Shown here: piece after piece, positions 9,501 through 11,615 of the stretch
Layout of the letters: the number at the start of each line of letters is the position of its first letter
Position numbering within the stretch: position 1 is the first letter of the stretch
Assembly (NCBI GenBank): GCA_028565635.1
Contig: JAOXYB010051746.1
Coordinates: 1 to 11,615 of the forward strand
Source: Phoronis ovalis
Taxonomy: Eukaryota; Phoronida; Phoronidae
Direction: 5' to 3'
DNA length: 11,615 nucleotides
Position numbers and translations under genes: made by a program
The notes under the pieces: model-generated
Told to the model about the DNA's origin: nothing
The model's database searches: none
What the model saw: the letters and a program-made list of their open reading frames with translations, nothing else

Positions 9501-9782
9501 GTGCCGGTGGATCTTTAGTCAATCATCCAACTGAGCTTAAAACACCGTGAAGTAAAGCTTACTTTCTTGTGTAGATTCCTTGCTTTGAAGATTTTGTTGC
9601 ACTTCCTGTAGAGGAGATAGTTTGATATTTCTCTTCTGTCCTACTTTCTGCTCACGCTGATTTTGTTGAGCTACCGACCGTTGATGCAACCGCAGCAATT
9701 TCTTATCAATGCCAGAATTTGACCGCCGCTTATAAGATACGGAATGATTTTCCTCAGTTTTTGGTCTGGGCTCCCGATCCAT
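398..9782 (-). CDS. DLGAP5: HURP/DLGAP5 orthologue, 15 exons, 3' end outside window
   Basis: Spliced coding sequence: 9563-9782, 8644-8792, 8242-8334, 7334-7406, 6160-6478, 5968-6053, 5493-5578, 5039-5229, 4486-4631, 3765-3899, 2986-3146, 2572-2658, 2180-2414, 1530-1849, 398-549 (2453 nt, 817 codons plus 2 nt). Every intron is GT...AG and the frame stays open throughout. Domains in order: basic coiled-coil (about 79-109) matching the HURP N-terminal microtubule-binding region; TRS motifs (131-134, 165-171); SFAP...F block (237-269); GKAP homology domain (about 463-582) with YFRN, FKQFSGLVDNCE and GFWDM; a PGFF...SPVK motif (645-655); and a serine/proline-rich tail. In animals studied, HURP stabilises kinetochore fibres near chromosomes under Ran-GTP/importin-beta control and is an Aurora A substrate; the role here is inferred from homology. 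The synaptic DLGAP1-4 paralogues share only the GKAP domain. The N-terminal block and the YFRN/LVDNCE forms favour HURP. The terminal exon is missing from the window. Confidence 0.93.
901..1099. repeat. Nested inverted-repeat (foldback/MITE-like) element
   Basis: The left arm (from 901, AACAATAATGTATGCTTTAT) is nearly the reverse complement of the right arm (about 1075-1099, ending in ATAAACCATACATTATTGTT). The likeness extends inward to TAGAAATAT(A/G)(C/T)CACC on both sides. A second, nested pair, CTAGAAATATACCAC at 940-954 against GTGGTATATCTAG at 1009-1021, shares most bases. No coding capacity or clear target-site duplication is visible. It resembles a decayed non-autonomous DNA transposon. 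Confidence 0.7.
1320..1363. repeat. 10-bp perfect inverted repeat
   Basis: GGTAACAAGT at 1320-1329 is the exact reverse complement of ACTTGTTACC at 1354-1363, with a 24-nt loop. It lies inside intron 14 and has no assigned role. Confidence 0.6.
1530..1849 (-). CDS. DLGAP5: HURP exon 14, SP/TP-rich tail, residues 661-767
   Basis: A 320-nt exon with acceptor TTATTTTAG and donor AAAGAG|GTAAGA. It is rich in serine, arginine and proline-directed sites: SP at 678, 702, 721 and 738 and TP at 728, 745 and 756. Two similar segments, SRGSKISPLAKNSTP and SRGISPLVQDSTP, follow each other (715-746). In-frame read-through past the donor reaches a stop after about 12 codons, so an unspliced end is possible but less likely given the strong donor and downstream exon 15. 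Confidence 0.9.
1850..2179 (-). other. Intron 13 (330 bp)
   Basis: The only structure seen is the tight hairpin at 1944-1962. Otherwise it is plain A+T-rich intron sequence. Confidence 0.85.
1944..1962. repeat. Perfect 8-bp palindromic hairpin (ATGATGAT-ACC-ATCATCAT)
   Basis: Both arms are exact reverse complements around a 3-nt loop. It comes from a GAT-rich stretch and may be a by-product of triplet expansion. Confidence 0.6.
2180..2414 (-). CDS. DLGAP5: HURP exon 13, post-GKAP basic region and PGFF motif, residues 583-660
   Basis: It encodes the KSKFAAFKAQMMKKNEEE region, like the basic helix RNRLAAIKNAMRER that follows the GKAP domain in vertebrates, then TFEAPGFFQISSPVKSP (641-657), matching VFDAGFFRVESPVK of vertebrate HURP. 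The acceptor is GGTTTTTAG and the donor TCACACT|GTAAGT. Confidence 0.94.
2572..2658 (-). CDS. DLGAP5: HURP exon 12, end of GKAP domain, residues 554-582
   Basis: It encodes VEDINKKFEDLQKLKDNKW and the tail VMEPPKKIIK, the counterpart of IEDVIHKFNNLIKLEESGW in vertebrate HURP. It is 87 nt and in phase 0 at both ends. The joined exon 12/13 stretch KKIIKKRKP (578-586) is a plausible nuclear-localisation signal. The acceptor is TAAAATAG and the donor ATCAAG|GTGAGG. Confidence 0.95.
2659..2985 (-). other. Intron 11 (327 bp), no feature seen
   Basis: The open frame that spans 2692-2949 on the minus strand has no likeness to HURP and no fitting splice sites, so I read it as intron. Confidence 0.8.
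2986..3146 (-). CDS. DLGAP5: HURP exon 11, core of GKAP domain, residues 500-553
   Basis: The most conserved exon. RTTIGQAQLLIAQRFKQF, SGLVDNCE (to residue 530) and DLQGFWDMIYFQ (542-553) match the vertebrate HURP signatures GQTRLLMKERFKQF, GLVDDCE and DLDGFWDMVSFQ. The acceptor is GTGTTTTAG. The donor, TTTCAG|GTGCTT, is weak downstream of the GT, but the junction agrees with the family alignment. Confidence 0.96.
3147..3764 (-). other. Intron 10 (618 bp)
   Basis: A+T-rich. It carries one copy of a short dispersed repeat (3485-3507) that also occurs in intron 9. Nothing else is recognised. Confidence 0.85.
3485..3507. repeat. Dispersed short repeat, copy in intron 10
   Basis: CCTGTAAAGCAACTACTATG (followed by TAA) recurs at 4230-4252 with one substitution (A/G). 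Weaker likeness (AATCAT.GCAA) upstream in both copies suggests a homologous segment of about 60 bp. Confidence 0.75.
3765..3899 (-). CDS. DLGAP5: HURP exon 10, start of GKAP domain, residues 455-499
   Basis: The peptide HDVRYFRNLMSSETDRLNSL followed by SEMWEKV matches the GVPYFRNILQSETEKLTSHC...WDRKL start of the vertebrate HURP GKAP domain, including YFRN (466-469) and SET (473-475). The acceptor is CATTTTAAAG and the donor GAAAATA|GTATGT. Confidence 0.96.
3900..4485 (-). other. Intron 9 (586 bp)
   Basis: Very A+T-rich. It contains the second dispersed repeat copy (4230-4252) and a 24-bp spaced duplication of TAACATTATCA near 4127 and 4151. No RNA gene is recognised. Confidence 0.85.
4230..4252. 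repeat. Dispersed short repeat, copy in intron 9
   Basis: Partner of 3485-3507, in the same orientation, about 745 bp apart and separated by coding exon 10. Confidence 0.75.
4486..4631 (-). CDS. DLGAP5: HURP exon 9, residues 406-454
   Basis: The acceptor is TTGTTATAG and the donor CAACAAG|GTAAAG. It encodes HSPMVECRKKPPKITSPLQA and an acidic end. The exon occupies the linker that precedes the GKAP domain, as in vertebrate HURP, but its sequence is not conserved enough to align by eye. Confidence 0.88.
4632..5038 (-). other. Intron 8 (407 bp), no feature seen
   Basis: A+T-rich sequence with no conserved frame or repeat noted. Confidence 0.85.
5039..5229 (-). CDS. DLGAP5: HURP exon 8, residues 343-405
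   Basis: The acceptor is TTTTTTTCAG and the donor GAGGAGAA|GTAAGC. The encoded segment is basic and serine/proline-rich (GVSPKKPPGSGFKRPLKSVV, then RTPAVARRFQTMSPEE), with SP and TP sites in basic context typical of CDK or Aurora targets. The low-complexity linker lies before the GKAP domain. Two nucleotides (AA) carry into exon 9. Confidence 0.9.
5493..5578 (-). CDS. DLGAP5: HURP exon 7, acidic segment, residues 314-342
   Basis: An 86-nt exon encoding an acidic, serine-rich stretch (METEDNNEADLPMEV). The acceptor, TTGTGTTAAAG, is purine-rich and weak. The donor is GAAGTG|GTACGT. Another GT lies 3 nt earlier in the transcript but is a poorer match and would also keep the frame. The segment is not recognisably conserved. 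Confidence 0.82.
5579..5967 (-). other. Intron 6 (389 bp) with short CA-rich tract
   Basis: A CA-rich, imperfect microsatellite-like stretch lies at about 5737-5764. Nothing else is recognised. The plus-strand open frames at 5521-5812 overlap exon 7 and the intron and have no likeness to any family. Confidence 0.8.
5968..6053 (-). CDS. DLGAP5: HURP exon 6, residues 285-313
   Basis: An 86-nt exon with acceptor TTTTTGCAG and donor AATCCAG|GTATGT. It encodes a serine/threonine-rich segment including CSTPILRKSS, a likely proline-directed phosphosite. No conserved domain is visible. It is supported mainly by good splice sites and by keeping the frame between exons 5 and 7. Confidence 0.87.
6160..6478 (-). 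CDS. DLGAP5: HURP exon 5, lysine-rich linker and SFAP block, residues 179-284
   Basis: The first half is a lysine/threonine-rich low-complexity linker. The second half, TSFAPSGFNFTAP...FVLKPLSPASAASFMF (about 236-269), matches the NSFAPKDFMFQPL...VTPMTPRSANAFLTP block of vertebrate HURP and has proline-directed SP and TP sites. The acceptor is TATTTCTAG and the donor GCAGAAG|GTCAGT. Two nucleotides carry over to exon 6. Confidence 0.93.
6951..7232. mobile_element. Putative non-autonomous (MITE-like) element with imperfect inverted ends
   Basis: The left flank (GTGAGAGCTTG...AGCCAAAGAAGAGAAATTTT) and the reverse complement of the right flank (GTATGGAAGCT...ACCAACGAAAAAAAAATTTC) are recognisably alike, both ending at CAT(A/G)(C/T)ACAT. 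The inverted ends flank the 21-bp array. No transposase is encoded and no target-site duplication could be confirmed by eye. Confidence 0.6.
7015..7191. repeat. 21-bp tandem array, eight full units plus a partial
   Basis: Units begin exactly every 21 bp at 7015, 7036, 7057, 7078, 7099, 7120, 7141 and 7162. The consensus is near GTACRTAYGAGATAGTAAGTC. Some units show the variant GGCTTAGTATGTT or AACTTAGTATGTT, the two variants being spaced 84 bp (4 units) apart, hinting at a higher-order 4-unit repeat. Because 21 is a multiple of 3, reading frames stay open on both strands as seven-residue repeats, which is an arithmetic effect and not evidence of a protein. Confidence 0.93.
7334..7406 (-). 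CDS. DLGAP5: HURP exon 4, second TRS-like motif, residues 155-178
   Basis: A 73-nt exon encoding INVAQPNQKRLTRQSTRLAA and a few more residues. KRLTRQSTRLAA looks like a second copy of the TRS motif carried by exon 3. The acceptor is TGTTTCAG and the donor ACCAAAG|GTATTG. It ends with one nucleotide of a codon completed in exon 5 (valine). Confidence 0.88.
7407..8241 (-). other. Intron 3 (835 bp) with spaced-repeat element
   Basis: More than half of this intron is the element at 7759-8211. The rest (7407-7758) is A+T-rich and unremarkable. Confidence 0.85.
7759..8211. mobile_element. Spaced-repeat array with inverted ends, likely non-autonomous element
   Basis: About nine copies of a 16-bp core, ATACCCTGTGGTAAAT or close variants, lie at about 7828, 7857, 7904, 7935, 7983, 8016, 8048, 8078 and 8119, separated by A-rich spacers so that starts are 29-48 bp apart. 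The left end, CCAGGTGGGGTACT (7765-7778), and the right end, AGTACCCCTGGG (8193-8204), are imperfect inverted repeats. Inside them are the G+C-rich patches GGCGTGCGGCCC (7799-7810) and GGGCCTATTGGGCGGCC. A 6-bp stem CAGGGT/ACCCTG sits at 7809-7825. I believe such cores occur as dispersed repeats in invertebrate genomes, but I could not verify this. Confidence 0.75.
8242..8334 (-). CDS. DLGAP5: HURP exon 3, TRS motif, residues 124-154
   Basis: A 93-nt exon in phase 0 at both ends, so skipping it would keep the reading frame. It encodes ELPVARRVTRSLAPS and a basic tail. RVTRS corresponds to the repeated R(I/M)TRS motifs of vertebrate HURP. The acceptor is TTTTATAG and the donor CTAAG|GTATAT. 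Confidence 0.9.
8335..8643 (-). other. Intron 2 (309 bp), no feature seen
   Basis: A+T-rich sequence between exons 2 and 3 with no repeat or open frame of note. Confidence 0.85.
8644..8792 (-). CDS. DLGAP5: HURP exon 2, N-terminal coiled-coil, residues 74-123
   Basis: The acceptor is CCTTTTTAG and the donor CCAAAG|GTTACT, a weak donor. The peptide RKEQLQKWKEEKELKRKL followed by EARERAKKQMFKV (residues 79-109) lines up closely with the RKQMLQKYKEEKQLQK...KEQREKAKRGIFKV segment of vertebrate HURP. This is the segment that identifies the gene as HURP rather than another DLGAP. In the vertebrate protein the region binds microtubules and importin-beta. Confidence 0.95.
8793..9562 (-). other. Intron 1 (770 bp)
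   Basis: It contains a small direct repeat at 9145-9235. The rest is A+T-rich. I see no alternative first exon and no RNA gene. Confidence 0.85.
9145..9235. repeat. Spaced direct repeat in intron 1
   Basis: AGGTCTTTCATCACAAGACT (from 9146) is repeated as AGGTCTTTGATCACAAGGCT from 9213, 67 bp apart, with few differences. It is probably a local duplication. Confidence 0.7.
9563..9782 (-). CDS. DLGAP5: HURP exon 1 (start codon), residues 1-73
   Basis: The ATG at 9782-9780 lies in a good context, with A at -3 and G at +4 (AAAGATGG). The encoded stretch is strongly basic and glutamine-rich, with a YKRR patch near residue 17. It is poorly conserved with vertebrate HURP, which is usual for the extreme N-terminus. 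The donor reads GAAA|GTAAGC, leaving one nucleotide of the next codon. An in-frame read-through tail stops soon after the donor, so splicing here is required. The start is supported by position just downstream of the promoter elements. Confidence 0.9.
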
Positions 9783-9813
9783 CTTTAATGTAATACGACC
9801 ACTTTTCCTATTT

Positions 9814-9818
9814 ACTGA
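9814..9818 (-). promoter_or_regulatory. Initiator-like TCAGT, possible transcription start
   Basis: TCAGT on the minus strand, whose A is at 9816, 34 nt upstream of the ATG and just downstream of the CHR box. It resembles the arthropod-type initiator. The motif is short and the start site is inferred from position only. Confidence 0.35.
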
Positions 9819-9831
9819 GCAAATTTACAAT

Positions 9832-9846
9832 TTCAAAATACCCGCC
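9832..9846 (-). promoter_or_regulatory. CDE/CHR tandem element of G2/M promoters
   Basis: On the minus strand, GGCGG (9846-9842) is followed after exactly 4 nt by TTTGAA (9837-9832). This is the canonical CDE-N4-CHR layout through which the DREAM and MuvB-MYB complexes repress genes in G0/G1 and activate them in G2/M. Its placement about 50 nt upstream of the start codon of a mitotic spindle gene fits the function. Motif and spacing are seen directly; the regulation is inferred. Confidence 0.7.
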
Positions 9847-9852
9847 TATGCG

Positions 9853-9857
9853 ATTGG
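9853..9857 (-). promoter_or_regulatory. CCAAT box (NF-Y site)
   Basis: ACCAATC on the minus strand, 15 nt upstream of the CHR box. NF-Y cooperates with CHR elements in vertebrate mitotic promoters, usually from somewhat further upstream, so this spacing is short. Confidence 0.55.
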
Positions 9858-9870
9858 TCGAGAGTAACGT

Positions 9871-9875
9871 CCGTT
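9871..9875 (-). promoter_or_regulatory. MYB-type AACGG site
   Basis: AACGG followed by ACGTT on the minus strand resembles a MYB-binding site, upstream of the CCAAT box. It would fit recruitment of a B-MYB-containing complex, but a 5-bp core occurs often by chance. Confidence 0.35.
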
Positions 9876-10040
9876 TTGCATAGAGCTAGAGAAAGTGCCG
9901 TTCGAATATCAAATACGCAAAACACGAGCATATACATATTACTTATTTTACATAAAGAATATAGAAATTATAACAATGGGGAAAATAAAAGAAATTGCAG
10001 TATTATTTAAACCAAACCAAACATTTAACTAAGATTTTGG

Positions 10041-10055
10041 AGCGCCGTCTAGTGG
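10041..10055 (-). promoter_or_regulatory. CTCF-like motif
   Basis: The minus strand reads CCACTAGACGGCGCT, which fits the CTCF core CCASYAGRKGGCRS at all but one position (C for K). CTCF and its motif are conserved across bilaterian animals. It sits about 260 bp upstream of the HURP start codon, between it and the possible divergent promoter. Confidence 0.5.
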
Positions 10056-10096
10056 TTTAAAAACATTAGAGTATCAGTTCGGAATGAAATCTCTAA

Positions 10097-10117
10097 CGGA
10101 AGTACGTCATCACCAAT
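10097..10117 (+). promoter_or_regulatory. ETS/CRE/CCAAT cluster, candidate divergent promoter
   Basis: CGGAAGT (ETS core, 10097-10103), TACGTCAT (CRE-like, 10103-10110) and CCAAT (10113-10117) lie within 21 bp on the plus strand. This grouping is typical of housekeeping promoters. Together with the plus-strand acceptor at 11566 it suggests a head-to-head gene, but no first exon can be proved here. Confidence 0.4.
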
Positions 10118-10134
10118 ATCCATACTATGGGTCC

Positions 10135-10200
10135 ACATATACATATACAGCCTACATATACTTATACTTACTTATACTTACATATACTTACAGCCTAAAG
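10135..10200. repeat. Imperfect ACATATAC/TTATAC microsatellite
   Basis: Runs of ACATATAC and CTTATACTTA, with CAGCCTA occurring twice (near 10148 and 10191). It is low-complexity and may confound the reading of the neighbouring promoter. Confidence 0.8.
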
Positions 10201-10595
10201 TAGAATCGCACGCCCGATCTCACGTAAGGGCAGACCCGAGCTGACTAAAGTAAACGCATCAATTAAAAATCAATTTAGCGATGTAATTCGGCTCGTTAAA
10301 AACATATACCATGTTTTACAACATATAACATATAACATGTTTAATTTACATGTTTTATTGTGAAGCCAGAAATAAATTTTAGAAAATTTATTGTTTCTTC
10401 GATGATCATCTATACACAGTATTTAGTAAACACCTATTAAATCTACGTGCTGTCGCTTTGAGCGCTTGCTTGTTGTAACCCGAACTGGACGTGACAGACT
10501 ATATACATTTTAGGTGTACTGTGCGCAATATCAATTTATTTAATTTTTGTTGGAGCGTAACACCACACTTCAAATTGACACTTAAACTACAGGTA

Positions 10596-11270
10596 GGGGA
10601 ATCATTTTTCTTCCGTTTGAGGTATTTCTTTTTGCTGTACTTTTTGCGGAACTTGTAATAAAAAATGGGAGGAAATTAACTTTCGTTGCACTTGAACATT
10701 TCCTTCAGAAAAAACTGTCGATTTTAGCTTCTCCACATCATGATGTACTAAATTTGTATTTGACGTTTAAAACACGTAAAAATAGTAATTTTCAATGAAA
10801 AAATCAACGTTTTACCAAATATATGTAGCGACATTATTGTCAACAATGATTTTGAGAGGAAATTACACCAAAATCTGCGTCATGGTGTCTATGTGTAGTA
10901 CAGAAGTCATGGCTTTTTTGCTACACATATCGTCATTTTAGAAATGGTCTCTGAAAGAGGAATCATTTCTCTTGCATGTGGTACATTCACACCGTCTCAT
11001 TGTAAGGCGTGTGGTAAAGAAATGGGGGAAATTAACTGTCCCCGATACTTGAATATTTTACGGATATTACATTTGTCTCTTTCATGAAAATAGCTTTACA
11101 AAAGTTGTTAATAACATCTAAAAATCGTAATAATAGCACTTTGTGCTGACGATGTCGGCAGTGATTAAAATAATAGATGACGATGTCACACGATGTCCCA
11201 CACTTGTGGTTCTGTTATGAAATTTTACGAAAATCGTGTCATATATAGTGCTTGATCTTCCTTTGACGGG
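10596..11270. repeat. Two diverged tandem copies of a ~360-bp non-coding unit
   Basis: Copy 1 (about 10596-10945) and copy 2 (about 10957-11270) share ordered blocks: GRGGAATCATTT at 10596/10957, AAATGGG(A)GGAAATTAACT at 10663/11020, CTTGAAYATTT at 10691/11048, TAAAAAT..GTAAT at 10777/11119, and GAAATT..AC..AAAATC near the end. Offsets drift from 361 to 342 bp through indels. No conserved frame is shared, so this is a non-coding repeat of unknown origin. Confidence 0.75.
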
Positions 11271-11564
11271 CACTTTGAGGTGGTTTCTATGGAGACACGT
11301 GCCGACAAGGGCGAATTTGAAAATAGATCCTAAAAATATAAGCTGATTTATTATCATACAATGCTAGATGTACCACTGACACATATAAAATTATCTAAGG
11401 AATAAAATGAATGTTTTTTTTGCTAAAAGTTAAATTAAACATTTAATACATCAACCCTATATATACTTTTATCATATAACGTACGTACATTTTGTAATTC
11501 ACCAGTCATATACAATGTAAACCTTGCTGCATAATTAATTGACTCTTCTTTTTTATTCCCTTTC

Positions 11565-11615
11565 AGAACATGCTGCCAAACTAAATTCAACAATTACAGT
11601 GATTACTAGGGCATT
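11565..11615 (+). other. Candidate 3' splice site and partial plus-strand exon
   Basis: A pyrimidine-rich run (CTCTTCTTTTTTATTCCCTT, then TCAG) ends at AG 11565-11566. The following 49 nt stay open to the window edge in one frame only (from 11569), giving HAAKLNSTITVITRA, a plausible peptide I do not recognise. The other two frames stop. It could be an internal exon of a gene divergent from HURP. The open stretch is short, so chance is a real alternative. Confidence 0.45.

Larger units (their letters stand above)
9881..11566. other. Intergenic region upstream of HURP
   Basis: About 1.7 kb without a recognised coding frame. It holds a CTCF-like motif (10041-10055), an ETS/CRE/CCAAT cluster (10097-10117), a TATAC-rich microsatellite (10135-10200) and two diverged copies of a roughly 360-bp unit (10596-11270). 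A candidate plus-strand splice acceptor closes the region at 11565-11566. It may be a shared, divergent promoter region or the first intron of a divergent gene. Confidence 0.6.

Noticed and set aside
398-9782. Minor-class (U12) introns
   Set aside because: I checked the intron starts. All are GT with major-class context, and none has the ATATCC or GTATCC start.
10084-10203. Short plus-strand frame starting MKSLTEVRHHQYPYYG
   Set aside because: Most of it is the TATAC microsatellite, giving a low-complexity peptide that stops after roughly 40 codons.
11118-11357. Minus-strand open frame of 79 codons
   Set aside because: It lies in the second copy of the non-coding duplicated unit, and the first copy does not keep the same frame.
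1-11615. tRNA, rRNA or viral/retroelement protein genes
   Set aside because: No cloverleaf with A and B boxes, no rRNA-like stretch and no reverse transcriptase, integrase or transposase motif was seen in any frame.

Overview
The window is nuclear DNA of a multicellular animal, not bacterial DNA. It is A+T-rich, has short exons bounded by GT...AG introns on the minus strand, carries simple and short-element repeats, and holds no long uninterrupted reading frame. The main gene has an invertebrate look: compact introns and 21-bp and 47-bp tandem arrays. A lophotrochozoan such as a mollusc is my guess, but nothing in the sequence settles it.

Positions 9782 down to 398 (minus strand) hold 15 coding exons that splice in a continuous frame into 817 codons plus 2 nt of a DLGAP5/HURP orthologue, the mitotic-spindle microtubule-stabilising protein. 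The N-terminus has the basic coiled-coil of the HURP family, the middle carries TRS-type motifs and an SFAP...F segment, residues about 463-582 form the guanylate-kinase-associated protein (GKAP) homology domain, and the C-terminal part is rich in SP/TP sites. The last exon or exons lie beyond the left edge. Human HURP is about 846 residues, so only a few dozen residues appear to be missing.

Just upstream of the start codon (9832-9875) there is a textbook G2/M promoter layout: a GGCGG (CDE) box, 4 nt, a TTTGAA (CHR) box, with a CCAAT box and a MYB-type AACGG further upstream. This fits a gene transcribed only in dividing cells. About 260 bp upstream is a CTCF-like motif, and then an ETS/CRE/CCAAT cluster that could start a divergent plus-strand gene. 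A convincing plus-strand splice acceptor at 11565-11566 may begin an exon of that gene. Positions 10596 to about 11270 hold two diverged copies of a roughly 360-bp non-coding unit.

The introns hold several repeats: a minisatellite that copies the exon 15 splice donor four times (240-427), a nested inverted-repeat element (901-1099), a 21-bp array inside an inverted-repeat element (about 6951-7232), and a spaced-repeat array flanked by inverted ends (about 7759-8211). I found no tRNA, rRNA, CRISPR locus or transposase gene.
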